Source of the DNA: JAMCXS01 sp964459065
GTDB taxonomy: Bacteria; Acidobacteriota; Terriglobia; UBA7540
DNA: 16,278 bases
NCBI GenBank assembly: GCA_964459065.1
Contig: CAYWMN010000065.1
Coordinates: 1-16,278 of the forward strand
Reading direction: 5' to 3'
Part shown: positions 1-7,436 of the stretch, piece by piece
How the letters are laid out: each line of letters starts with the position of its first letter
How positions within the stretch are numbered: the stretch's first letter is position 1
Made by a program: the position numbers and the translations under genes
Notes under the pieces: generated by a model
What the model was told of the DNA's origin: nothing
The model's database searches: none
What the model saw: the letters and a program-made list of their open reading frames with translations, nothing else

Positions 1-519
1 CAGGTCGGGCTGTTCCCGCCCGATTTCCGTGAGCGCCTGACCGTAGCTGGTGCCGCGCTCGCGCATGCGCTGCTCGGCCAGAAACTTCACCTGCGCCTGG
101 ACGTTTTCCGGAATGCCGCCGGAAAATCCCATGGGCCGCATCGGAATGCGCGACGCCTGCTCCGACATCAGCCGCGTAAAGGTGTTGAAGTCGGCCAGCG
201 CAATGCGGCGCCAGTCATCGCGGCGGCGGGGCAGAATCTTGCCGCACCGCACCGCGTCGTCCAGCGCCCGTTCCACGCGCGACCGGAAGAAATCCACGGC
301 CGGAATGGATTTCCCCTGCGCCTCGGATTCGGAAAGCACCTGGCAGGCCTCGGCCATGGCCATTTCCTGTTCCGGGTCGTCCGGGGTGGCGTCAGCCGGT
401 CCGGCCAGTTCCGTGAGAGCGTTCATGGCATCGTCCGGATCGGCGTAATACTCGCCGGCGAGGTCGGGATGATTGATTTTGAGTTTTCCGTCGGCGACGG
501 AAAGCTTTACTTTTTTCAT
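1..519 (-). CDS. possible nested scaffold protein (internal in-frame start in the gpI-like gene), partial
   Basis: Codon 199 of the protease frame is an ATG (517..519) preceded by AGGAGG with about 5 nt spacing. This is a better Shine-Dalgarno than most gene starts in the window. The product would begin MKKVKLSVADGKLKINHPDL and contain only the acidic, helical C-terminal half without the protease domain. In phage Mu the protease gene I contains the in-frame scaffold gene Z, and the layout here matches that. It is not proven that this start is used; a chance AGGAGG within codons for Thr-Gly-Gly-Ala is the alternative. Confidence 0.45.
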   Translation of the reverse strand, partial: MKKVKLSVADGKLKINHPDLAGEYYADPDDAMNALTELAGPADATPDDPEQEMAMAEACQVLSESEAQGKSIPAVDFFRSRVERALDDAVRCGKILPRRRDDWRRIALADFNTFTRLMSEQASRIPMRPMGFSGGIPENVQAQVKFLAEQRMRERGTSYGQALTEIGREQPDL

Positions 520-1113
520 AGCTCCTCCTGTAGGTTGGGCGCCGTCGCCGGCGCCGGCATGGGTGGATTCTGCCGGGCCGTCGACCAGGCGGTAGGCCGG
601 GTCGGCCAGGCGGATTTGCGGCATTTCTTCAAGAAACGGACGGTTCGTGAGCGCCACGGACGTGAGCGTTGCGCCCTGGAGTTTTCCGGTGCGTTTGTTC
701 TGCGCTCCCCAATTGATGGCGGGAGAGATGTACCGGTACTCGCGGTTCCCGACCAGCGTCCGGGCGCGCTCGGTAGGCTCGAACCATCCCCACAGAATGG
801 TGCGGCGGCCCGTGGTTTCCGGCGGATCGATTTTCACAATCCTGCCGGCCGAAGGGATCGGGCCGCCGGCGGCGACTTCCGGCATTTCGCTCGCGTGGTC
901 GTAGTCCACGTTGATTTCGCCGTTCTGTCGCTCGCAAAAGTTCCGCACGATGGATTGCAGATCCTGCGGCGTAATGGAAAACTTGTCTTTGCCGCGCATC
1001 CAGGTTCCGGTAATGGCAATCGGAATCCGAACCCGTCCCGAGTTCTTGTCGGCCCCGGGTTCGAGCGTGGCCATAAATCGTGGTGTTGTTTCCTGTTCCA
1101 GTGTGCTCAGCAT
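1..1113 (-). CDS. Mu gpI-like prohead protease / scaffold protein, C-terminus cut by window edge
   Basis: The frame is open for 371 codons from ATG at 1113 to the left edge, so the end of the protein is missing. The start is set by an AGGAG 5 nt upstream and lies 34 nt after the portal stop. Family marks of the Mu-like gpI protein are visible: INVDYDHASE (residues 68-76, His73), YRYISPAI (127-133, Ser130) and LTSVALTNRP (150-159). In Mu this protein is the maturation protease of the prohead, with a scaffold-like C-terminal half. Residues 180-198 form a Gly/Ala-rich linker, after which the sequence changes to a charged, helical, scaffold-like region starting with MKKVKLSV. Which residues are catalytic is inference from the family. 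The position directly after a DUF935 portal fits a Mu-like late operon. Confidence 0.82.
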   Translation of the reverse strand, partial: MLSTLEQETTPRFMATLEPGADKNSGRVRIPIAITGTWMRGKDKFSITPQDLQSIVRNFCERQNGEINVDYDHASEMPEVAAGGPIPSAGRIVKIDPPETTGRRTILWGWFEPTERARTLVGNREYRYISPAINWGAQNKRTGKLQGATLTSVALTNRPFLEEMPQIRLADPAYRLVDGPAESTHAGAGDGAQPTGGAMKKVKLSVADGKLKINHPDLAGEYYADPDDAMNALTELAGPADATPDDPEQEMAMAEACQVLSESEAQGKSIPAVDFFRSRVERALDDAVRCGKILPRRRDDWRRIALADFNTFTRLMSEQASRIPMRPMGFSGGIPENVQAQVKFLAEQRMRERGTSYGQALTEIGREQPDL

Positions 1114-1147
1114 TTCGTCTCCTCTCGAAAAACCGGGACTGCGGCGT

Positions 1148-2491
1148 CTATTCTCTGGTCCCCGGTTCCTGATTCCCAACTCCCGTCTTCGGTGGCTGCG
1201 GCAGTCCCAGTTCGCGCGCGATGTGCTGCGCCAGTTCCGGATAAGGCGTCATCACGTTGGCGGTGGCCAGCTGGCCGAGCGTCGTGAGCGTGGCGTCCAG
1301 GCTGCGGGCGCGCAGGTTGGAAACTTCCAGCACGGGATATCGCCCGACGCCGTCCCAGTTGTAATCCACCAGGCGCTTCACGGCGGTGGCGGAAATTGTC
1401 CGGGCAATCTGGTCGGCGGTGGCCTGCACGGCCAGGAAAAAGAAGTCGGTCATTTCCTGCGAAAGTGAGCGATTGCCGCTCGAGCGCGCGCCCTGCCCCA
1501 GGTTCATAAAGAAAGCGAGCGCCGTCCGCGAAATTTCAATGTTGTGGTGCTGGATGGAATTGAACAGGTCTCGCACCTGGCCCTGCACGCCCTGCAGCGT
1601 AAACTTCCAGCCGGCGGGCAGCGCGAGGCCGGTTTTTTCATGCGCGGCCAGTTGCGCGACCCAGGCTTGCGCGGCCAGGCGGTCTTCGCGCGAGCCGTTC
1701 GGCCCCTGCTCGATGGTGGGCACGCCCAGGCCGTTCCGCTCGCCGGCGATGGCGTCAATGCGATAGAGCTGGTTCTTGATGTACCAGTGCATGTAGGCCG
1801 GGCGCAGCATCGAGCGTCCAAAAAAGTTGGCGCCTTCCTGGTTAAAGGTGAACACCGCCAGGCGGTCGACGGGAATTTCGACGCTCTCAAAGTTCGAGTT
1901 GCGATAGCCGTACTGGTTGAGCGCCAGCAGCGTTTCGCCGTCCACGTCCGTAATCCAGCGATAGAAGGTGATGGGCAGCCGCGCCGCCAGGCGCGCCAAC
2001 CGCACCCGGTTGCCGTCCACGGCGTAAATCTCTTCATGGGCGGCGGCGCCAAAGGCGAGCATCAGCAGGGCGTTGCGCAGCACGTCGTCCCAGCACTGGG
2101 TCGTCTTCACGCCGCTCGGTGAAACGTATTCGAGCCCGCCAAACAGGTTGTTCTTAACAAACTGCGCGATCTCGCGATCCATCGTGCTGTCGCTTGCCGG
2201 CAGCACGTCCCAGTTGGCGGCGCGGATGGGCAGTTCGCACGCCAGCAGCGTGGCCGCCACCTGGGCGTCGGAGCGCCGCATCTTTTCATAGGTGCGAATC
2301 GCCGCAAGCCCCTGCAGCATCGGGTTGTATTCGCCGAAGTCTTCCAGAAAGCCGTGGAAGATCGGCGTTCCGGAAAGCCCTGTCGGCAACGTCTCAGCGC
2401 TCGCCCGGCCCCGCTCCATCGGAACGGTTACCTGCGACTCCGCCATCCTTTGCCGCTTCCAGCCAATTTCAATCGGTCCAAGTTTCATCAT
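1148..2491 (-). CDS. Mu gp29-like portal protein (DUF935)
   Basis: The protein has 447 residues, which fits the portal family. It would form the dodecameric ring at the head vertex through which DNA is packaged. Recognisable family features are the N-terminal region with EKMRRSDAQVAATLLACELP (about 70-89), the NWDVLPA strand, FTFNQEGANFFGRSMLRPAY (about 216-235) where the gpI-proximal core packs, and a C-terminal helix NVMTPYPELAQHIARELGLP. The start is ATG 2491 or the next codon 2488. An in-frame TGA lies three codons upstream, and GGGG precedes at 1-5 nt, so 2488 may be the real start. The 126 bp between the terminase stop and this gene hold nothing I recognise. The last ten residues (GVGNQEPGTRE) are low-complexity and look like read-through into repeat-type DNA. 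Confidence 0.82.
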   Translation of the reverse strand: MMKLGPIEIGWKRQRMAESQVTVPMERGRASAETLPTGLSGTPIFHGFLEDFGEYNPMLQGLAAIRTYEKMRRSDAQVAATLLACELPIRAANWDVLPASDSTMDREIAQFVKNNLFGGLEYVSPSGVKTTQCWDDVLRNALLMLAFGAAAHEEIYAVDGNRVRLARLAARLPITFYRWITDVDGETLLALNQYGYRNSNFESVEIPVDRLAVFTFNQEGANFFGRSMLRPAYMHWYIKNQLYRIDAIAGERNGLGVPTIEQGPNGSREDRLAAQAWVAQLAAHEKTGLALPAGWKFTLQGVQGQVRDLFNSIQHHNIEISRTALAFFMNLGQGARSSGNRSLSQEMTDFFFLAVQATADQIARTISATAVKRLVDYNWDGVGRYPVLEVSNLRARSLDATLTTLGQLATANVMTPYPELAQHIARELGLPQPPKTGVGNQEPGTRE

Positions 2492-2617
2492 TCCCCGCTG
2501 TCAGGGCGCCGTCCGGGCCGCCCGGGTTTTGTCGCCGCGTCCCCTTCGTCTTTGGGATGGTCCGCGGCCTCACTCTATTTGCGCCTTCGCGTCCTGGCGT
2601 CGGCAGGCTCCCGCCAT

Positions 2618-4527
2618 TCAAAACTCTCCCCATCCGCCTTCCAGCTCCATAAACGCCCGCGGATTCACAATCGGCTTGCCGGTCGCCAGGTAGGCGTCGC
2701 CGGCGCTCGCCCGCGGCGCGGGTTCGGCGGCGGCGTGGTCGGCCAGGGCCTTGGCCCAGAACTCGTCCGCGTGCCCGGCCGCCGTGCGCACGGCGTCAAA
2801 GCGTAGATTGCCGCTGGGCGTCACCAGTTTTTTCACGGCGCTGAAGGCGCGCCGCACCTCGCGCGTGTCGGGCAGCAGCGACCGTTGGTTTTCCATCCGC
2901 CGCTTGGTCCGGAAAGCCATCTCTTCCTTGCGCGCCGCCGTAAAGGCAACCGGCTCCACGCGCGGGCTGAATTCCTCGGCCAGGGTTTCGGCCAGCATGG
3001 CGCCGATTCCGGTGGAGTCGATGGCGGCGCGCCGCACCAGGGGCGTGCCGTCTTCCCACGTGCGTGACAGCAGTTCCCGCGCCAAGGCCAGTTGTTCGGC
3101 AAACGGTGCGCGGTCGAGCGTGCGCACCAGGCGGGCAATCGAGAGACGGTCGTGGATCTCCTGCTGGGGCCTTTCACCCGTCATTCCGAGCCCAGCGAGG
3201 AATCTGCTTTTCCGCTCAGGATCGCCGCCTGCGGCGGTCACTTCATCCAGCCAGAAGACCGTGCGGTCGTGCTGCCGCCCGATATCGATGCCCAGGAAAN
3301 NNNNNNNNNNNNNNNNNNNNNNNNNNNNNNNNNNNNNNNNNNNNNNNNNNNNNNNNNNNNNNNNNNNNNNNNNNNNNNNNNNNNNNNNNNNNNNNNNNNC
3401 CCCTGTCCCTGGGCGCCGCGCGCTGAGGCCAGCAGGAGGGGCAGATCGTCAGCACTGGCCTCAGCGCTTAGGCAGGCGGCTAGAAGATCGGGAGGAAAGA
3501 AGTTTTCCGCCGTGGAAACAAACTGGCAGCAGAATTCCTGTTGCCACGTGGCTTCATCGTCGCAGCCGGAACGCAGCAGTTCGAGATCAATCCGGAGTCC
3601 CTGCCGGATCGCTTCATAAACGTCGCACCAGTGCCCGGACCACGAGAGACGGGATTGGGAATTGGCGCTCAGGGATTGGGAATTAAGGGTTACGGGCTGC
3701 ACGTGCGCCGAAGAATTGAAGGTCAGGGACTGAGGGCCCGCGATGCGCGATGGGCGGCCCGGCCGTTTCGAATTTGAAATTTCAGATCGCAAATTAGAAA
3801 TCTCGGCTGATCTCAAATTTGAAATTTCAGATTTGAGATCGCTCCCCACTCCCCGCCCGCCGGCCGCCGGCCCCAGGTCCACCAGCCCCGCCGTTTTTGC
3901 CAGCTCATAAAATTTGCCCTGCTGCCCGTTGGGCGTGGAAATCACTTCCAGGCTGTAGCCGCGCGTAATGGTGGGAAAAAGCGCCGTGTAAATCCTGGCC
4001 GCATCGTTGTGGAAAGCGAACTCGTCCAGCGTCACGTGGCCCGAGTAGCCGCGCGCCGAGTCGGGATTGGAAGGCAGGCCGTAAATCACCGAGCCGTTCG
4101 GGAAGCGCACTTCCAGTTGCTTGAGGCTGGTGCCTTCAAAAAACGTGGACTCAAACACCTGGGCGACGATGCCGCAGCTATGGATATGCTCGTGCACTTT
4201 CTCCATCAGCAGCCGCGATTGCCGTTCGCCTTTGGAAAGAAAGATCCACGTGGTCTTCCGGTCCAGGCAGCGCAGCAGCGCGTGCAGCGTGGCTGAAAAC
4301 GAGTAGCCGATCTGGCGCGCCTTCACCGCAATCTTGAGCGGCGAATCGTCTTCCACCCAGCGCCGCTGGTATTCGAGCAGCCGCACGGTCCCCGCCTGGA
4401 GTTCGACCCCTGAGGCGGCGGGCTTGGTGCGCTTGCGGGACTTCCGGGTTCCCGCTGGCGCCGCCGCCCGGCTGCCGCTCGGCTTGGGTGTGCTTTTCTT
4501 ACCGGATTGTGATTGCTTTTTCACCAT
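2618..4527 (-). CDS. Mu gp28-like terminase large subunit, interrupted by assembly gap
   Basis: This is the DNA-packaging motor with an N-terminal ATPase and a C-terminal RNase H-fold nuclease. The start is ATG 4527. Residues 1-40 are a Lys/Ser-rich basic tail. A Walker A-like KARQIGYS is at 69-76, SARGYSGHVTLDEF (Walker B, Asp168-Glu169) at 157-170, and the coupling motif ISTPNGQQGKFYEL at 196-209. Past the N block the frame resumes at 3298 as FLGIDIGRQHDRTVFWLDEV (first nuclease Asp), then AIDSTGIGAMLAE (second Asp) and GHADEFWAKAL (third acidic site). The two halves are one gene. With exactly 100 N the frames disagree, so the true gap must be 2 modulo 3 in length. Residues 229-293 and the segment GGDPERKSRFLAGLGMTGER are repeat-derived insertions that the family normally lacks. 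Confidence 0.88.
3180..3213. repeat. dispersed-repeat-like element inside the terminase gene
   Basis: The plus strand reads GTCATTCCGAGC, then CCAGCGAGGAATCTGC and TTTTCC. From memory this matches a short element scattered widely between genes in Acidobacteriota-like genomes. Here it lies in frame in the terminase nuclease domain and encodes KSRFLAGLGMTGE, between the first nuclease strand and the helix LARLVRTLDRAPFAEQ-like segment that normally follows closely. I cannot confirm the copy number from this window. Confidence 0.5.
3300..3399. other. run of 100 N, scaffold gap
   Basis: One hundred unknown bases, a conventional placeholder for a gap of unknown size. It splits the large terminase between its linker and nuclease domain and lies 87 bp from a repeat-like element, which may explain why assembly failed here. 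Confidence 0.98.
3651..3684. repeat. tandem 13-bp direct repeat, period 21 bp, in terminase linker
   Basis: GGGATTGGGAATT occurs at 3651-3663 and again at 3672-3684, a spacing of exactly seven codons. On the coding strand it yields the repeated Asn-Ser-Gln-Ser pattern at residues 282-291. This is low-complexity repeat DNA rather than ordinary coding sequence. Confidence 0.8.
3771..3840. repeat. AT-rich direct and inverted repeat cluster in terminase linker
   Basis: A 17-bp perfect direct repeat AATTTGAAATTTCAGAT is at 3771-3787 and 3816-3832, offset 45 bp (15 codons). A perfect 10-bp inverted repeat, GATCTCAAAT (3809-3818) and ATTTGAGATC (3831-3840), surrounds the second copy. The AT-rich block stands out from the GC-rich gene. 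It encodes the peptide repeat EISNLRSEISN at residues 230-253 and contains no stop codon. Confidence 0.85.
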
Positions 4528-4581
4528 GACCCATTCGCTCTTTTAGTCCGTCAACCTTCGCGTGGCATTTCCCTGGCGCTC

Positions 4582-5361
4582 TTACTCCGAAGATTCTTTC
4601 CGGTCCGGGTCGCGGGCCACCACCGGAATGCGCAGCAGGCCGTAAATCTCCTGAATCTTTTCCATCGCTTCCGGGCCCAGCATTTTGGTTTTGCCTTCCT
4701 GCACCAGTTGCCGCCGCAGCTGCTGGATCTTGATCCTCGCCGCCTGCCACTTGAGCATTTCCGCGTACAGCTTGGTGCGCCTCAGCCGCTGGTCCTCGAC
4801 TTCACGCGCCATCTTCATTCGCAGCAGATCCTGTTTGAGCCGCAGGTTCTGCCGCTCCAGCCGCGCCCGCATGGCGTCGCGCACGGTCAGTTGCGCGCCC
4901 TTGCGCGTCAGGCTCTGAAGCCCCAGCATGATGGCGGCGTTGGCCAGCTGCGCCTCGGCCGACTCCGGGTCTGCAAACGACTCTTTCAACTGCCGCACGC
5001 GCTCCAGTTGGAACTCCACGCGGCTCTTCTGCAAGGCCAGGTTGCCGCGGTAATAGTTCTGGACCGCCTGCAGCGTCACCGCCGGCCCGCCGCGCTCGTT
5101 GACGGCCTCGCAAACGTCTTCAAAGGTGGCGCCTTCTCGCAGCATGCCCTCCGCCAGATTCGCCAGCTCCGCGGGAAGCGCCCGAACCTCGCTCACCAGT
5201 TTCGGCGCGCCTCCAGCCGCCCCCGACGGCATTTCCACCGGGGCAAAGTCTCCGCCGCCCGGGGTTTCCGCCGGGGCCGGGACGCCTTGTTTCTGCGCTG
5301 CCGCTGCGGTGCGGCGGGCCGGGGTTTGGCCTTTTTCGATTTTTGTGGGACGACGTTTCAT
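4582..5361 (-). CDS. DUF3486-like small terminase subunit (Mu gp27-like)
   Basis: The protein has 259 residues. After a Lys/Ala/Pro-rich N-terminal tail (1-50), the segment LVSEVRALPAELANLAEGML (55-74) followed by GATFEDVCEAVNERGGPAVT and LQAVQNYYR reads as a helix-turn-helix DNA-recognition region. The rest is long charged helices (100-240). Both composition and position, directly before the large terminase and after a small winged-helix gene, match the Mu-like DUF3486 proteins that recognise phage DNA for packaging. It starts at ATG 5361, overlapping the upstream stop by 4 bp (ATGA), so its translation is coupled. There are 54 bp to the large subunit. Confidence 0.72.
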   Translation of the reverse strand: MKRRPTKIEKGQTPARRTAAAAQKQGVPAPAETPGGGDFAPVEMPSGAAGGAPKLVSEVRALPAELANLAEGMLREGATFEDVCEAVNERGGPAVTLQAVQNYYRGNLALQKSRVEFQLERVRQLKESFADPESAEAQLANAAIMLGLQSLTRKGAQLTVRDAMRARLERQNLRLKQDLLRMKMAREVEDQRLRRTKLYAEMLKWQAARIKIQQLRRQLVQEGKTKMLGPEAMEKIQEIYGLLRIPVVARDPDRKESSE

Positions 5362-5672
5362 TGTTCCGGCTCCAGATAGACGCCCTCATCGGAGGGCAGC
5401 CGCCCGTCCAGGTAATCAATCCCCTTGGCCGTAATCTTGACCAGGGTCACGTGGCGGCGGGCCTGGGGACCGCGCACATCTTCAAGGTTGACCAGGCCTT
5501 TTTCCGAAAGGTAGGAAACGTGAAATTCCAGATCTTCCATGGGCACCGGGTATCCGAAGATGTCCAGTTCGCCTTGCAGCAGCGGCAGCGTCGCCGACTG
5601 CGGGTAGATCAGTTTCAGGTAATACAAAATCTTGCCTCTTACAATTTCCATTTGTCGCAAGGTGCTTGTCAT
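5358..5672 (-). CDS. small winged-helix protein (Mu gp26-position)
   Basis: The product has 104 residues. The pattern IVRGKILYYLKLIYPQSATL, LLQGELDIFGYPVPMEDLEF, HVSYLSEKGLVNLEDV, RHVTLVKITAKGIDYLDG is that of a winged-helix fold: three helices and a two-strand wing ending in 'KITAKGIDYLDG', as in small ArsR/PadR-type domains. Mu-like phages often carry a gene of this size between the DUF2730 and DUF3486 genes. Its role is not known to me; it may be structural or regulatory. The start ATG 5672 has AGGAG about 10 nt upstream, a long spacing. The stop overlaps the start of the small terminase. Confidence 0.7.
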   Translation of the reverse strand: MTSTLRQMEIVRGKILYYLKLIYPQSATLPLLQGELDIFGYPVPMEDLEFHVSYLSEKGLVNLEDVRGPQARRHVTLVKITAKGIDYLDGRLPSDEGVYLEPEQ

Positions 5673-5732
5673 GGGCTTTCAGCTCCTGGTGGTTTTTAAT
5701 CCCTTTGACCTGTCGCTTCCTCCCTCGGATTG

Positions 5733-6095
5733 TTAGCCCTGCCGCCCCTGCCCGCGCAGTTCCACCGGCAGCCGCTCCTGCCGCCCGAAGTCCCGGTGCA
5801 TGGCCCGAAGCGCCACCAGAATCTGCTGGTGTTCCAGGCTGTCGCGCGAGTCACTCCTCTCCACCGAAGAGGCCAGCCGGGCCAAAGCGTCCGCCTGCGA
5901 CGCCTGCGCATTCAGGAACTGCTTCACGTATTGCTCGGCCATTCCAAAAACGCTGTCCATCTGCCGCCGCTTCGAGTCCATGGTCCGCTCAATCCACAGG
6001 CGCGCCAGGGCCATGAACCCATAGGTAAAGGCCAGCAGCAGCAGCACTCCAGGACCCCACCACATCGCCATTTGGGCAAGATTATCCGGCATCAT
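5733..6095 (-). CDS. membrane-anchored coiled-coil protein (DUF2730 / Mu gp25-position)
   Basis: The product has 120 residues, with one N-terminal membrane helix (WWGPGVLLLLAFTYGFMAL, about 12-30) followed by a charged helical region to the C-terminus. Size, topology and position just upstream of the winged-helix gene match the DUF2730 proteins of Mu-like phages, whose function is unsettled. The assignment rests mainly on synteny, because I see no decisive motif. Start ATG 6095 overlaps the stop of the preceding gene as ATGA; a second ATG follows immediately. Confidence 0.6.
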   Translation of the reverse strand: MMPDNLAQMAMWWGPGVLLLLAFTYGFMALARLWIERTMDSKRRQMDSVFGMAEQYVKQFLNAQASQADALARLASSVERSDSRDSLEHQQILVALRAMHRDFGRQERLPVELRGQGRQG

Positions 6096-7006
6096 CGAAC
6101 CGCCATTCCCACCGCCACGCCAACCAGCACCCCGATCGCGACGTGCTTGGCGGTGTGCCCCAGGCGGCTCCAGAATGTTCCGCGCGCAGCCCGCAATTCG
6201 GCCTGGCAGGCGGATTGCTGCGCGGCCGCAATCTTGTCTTTAGCCGCCAGCGCCTGGTTCAGCTGCCGGATCGAATCCGCCTGCCGGGTGATCGTCCGGG
6301 CTCCGGCCGCGGCGCGCGCCTGGCAGTTGGAAATCATCTCGTTTTGGACCCGGCTCTGGCTGCGGCAGGCATTGAGTTCCACCAGCGCCGTCTCCACTTT
6401 GCGCGCTCCCGAGGCGCTTAAAGGAAGCACGCTGATCTTTTGCCGGGACGCGCCGGGCCTGCCCGTCGCCGGCGGAGTCTTCGCGGGCGGCGAACCCGCC
6501 GTTTGTCCGGAAAGCGTTTCAGTCCGGCCCGAAGCAGCCGCAGGCGCCCCAGAGCCGCTCGCGGGCACCAGATCCTGCGCCCCCAGGCCAAGCTGGGCGG
6601 CCACCCGGGTCACCACTTCGCGCGTGGGAAGGGTGGCCACCCGCTGGACTTGCTTTCGCTCCACAGCGCGGAGCAAGGCAAGCCGAGCCGTGAGTTTCCG
6701 GTTCTGCTGCTCAAGCTCTTGGCGCCGCGCTTGAAGCTTGGTAATCGCTTTGGCATCGGCAACGTTGGCAGCCTGAAGGCTGGCAGCCGCCTGCTTTTCG
6801 AGCGTTGAAACCTGCGCCGCCGTTTGCCGCCGGGCCACCGCCTGAAGCGCTTTCTGCCGGACCTGCGCGTCATGCCAGTGGAACCAGGCCGCCACGAGCG
6901 CCAGGCCAACCGCGATCAGCCACACCGCCCGCGGAATCTTCCGCACCAGACCCGCCAGCGGGTTCAACCTGTCAAACGCCGAATTGATGGAGGACCTCAA
7001 GCTCAC
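6092..7006 (-). CDS. coiled-coil membrane protein, possible inner-membrane spanin
   Basis: The product has 304 residues and starts at a GTG that overlaps the holin-like stop (GTGA). One membrane helix (AVWLIAVGLALVAAWFHW, 27-44) is followed by a long Ala/Gln/Arg coiled coil (48-125), a Pro/Ser/Gly-rich stretch (about 145-190), a second helical part with three Cys, and a hydrophobic glycine-zipper-like end (HVAIGVLVGVAVGMAV). A single N-terminal anchor plus periplasmic coiled coil beside a holin and endolysin resembles Rz-type spanins, but it is longer than usual and the hydrophobic C-terminus is atypical. I do not recognise the family, and no Rz1-like lipoprotein frame was found inside or next to it. 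Confidence 0.5.
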   Translation of the reverse strand: MSLRSSINSAFDRLNPLAGLVRKIPRAVWLIAVGLALVAAWFHWHDAQVRQKALQAVARRQTAAQVSTLEKQAAASLQAANVADAKAITKLQARRQELEQQNRKLTARLALLRAVERKQVQRVATLPTREVVTRVAAQLGLGAQDLVPASGSGAPAAASGRTETLSGQTAGSPPAKTPPATGRPGASRQKISVLPLSASGARKVETALVELNACRSQSRVQNEMISNCQARAAAGARTITRQADSIRQLNQALAAKDKIAAAQQSACQAELRAARGTFWSRLGHTAKHVAIGVLVGVAVGMAVR

Positions 7007-7224
7007 TGTTTTTTCCCCATCACCCGTTGCACGGTCTCCCCGGTCTTGCTGAGACCGTAGAGCATGGAAATGAATGCCGTCACGCCTTCCAGGTGGGGCA
7101 GCGCGTGCGTCTCCCAGACGATGTAAGAAATCCAGGCGATCGCCACCAGCAGCGTGATAAACGAAGCCGTGCGGCCGTAACTCGTTTCTCCCGATTCTGA
7201 AAAAAGCTGGCTCATAAATCGCAT
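7003..7224 (-). CDS. small two-helix membrane protein, holin-like
   Basis: The product has 73 residues, and AGGAA lies 5 nt before ATG 7224, which sets the start. Two hydrophobic segments, TASFITLLVAIAWISYIVW (about 19-37) and GVTAFISMLYGLSKTG (about 47-62), are followed by a short basic tail (RVMGKKQ). Size, topology and location in the lysis cluster fit a holin, which would open the inner membrane for the endolysin. It is not assigned to a named family; a structural membrane protein is possible. Confidence 0.6.
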   Translation of the reverse strand: MRFMSQLFSESGETSYGRTASFITLLVAIAWISYIVWETHALPHLEGVTAFISMLYGLSKTGETVQRVMGKKQ

Positions 7225-7271
7225 CTTCGTTCCTGATGGGCGGCGTCTTCTCCGCCCGGTTGTTTGCCGTC

Positions 7272-7436
7272 CCGGCGTAGCGCCGGCCTTTGGCCCCACC
7301 TTTCAGACCGTGGGTTCTTAACTGCTCTGTTCGCTTGGCGCCGTGGGGTGAGAATGCCTTGGCTTTTCCTCATCCCCCGCGCGCCGGTCCGCCGCCGCGC
7401 CTGTCGCCCGGCCCGTAGCGGCGGGGTCAACCCGCC
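7272..7436. repeat. intergenic hairpin elements between holin-like and 47-aa genes
   Basis: The 233-bp space 7225..7457 breaks the otherwise tight operon. It contains a perfect hairpin CCGGCG-TAG-CGCCGG at 7272-7286 and another, GGCGGG-GTCAA-CCCGCC, at 7420-7436. Neither is followed by a T-run on the coding strand, so they are not obvious terminators. The sequence resembles chromosome-type intergenic repeats. I see no gene in it. Confidence 0.55.

Noticed and set aside
469..1287. 272-codon open frame on the plus strand
   Set aside because: It is antisense to the gpI-like and portal genes, has no family resemblance and arises from GC-rich codon structure of the real minus-strand genes.
2751..3686. 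Long plus-strand frame across the N block
   Set aside because: It is held open only by unknown bases and lies antisense to the large terminase.
3771..3840. Possible CRISPR array
   Set aside because: There are only two copies of a 17-bp unit, with an AT-rich related spacer, no further units and no cas genes; it is low-complexity repeat DNA inside a coding frame.
6092..7006. Search for an embedded or overlapping Rz1 lipoprotein
   Set aside because: Alternative minus-strand frames here (for example 6610..6909) are Arg/Ser/Trp-rich, with no signal peptide or lipobox cysteine.
7420..7436. Hairpin as a terminator between the 47-aa and holin-like genes
   Set aside because: No T-run follows on the minus strand, and the downstream genes form one coupled unit that needs read-through.
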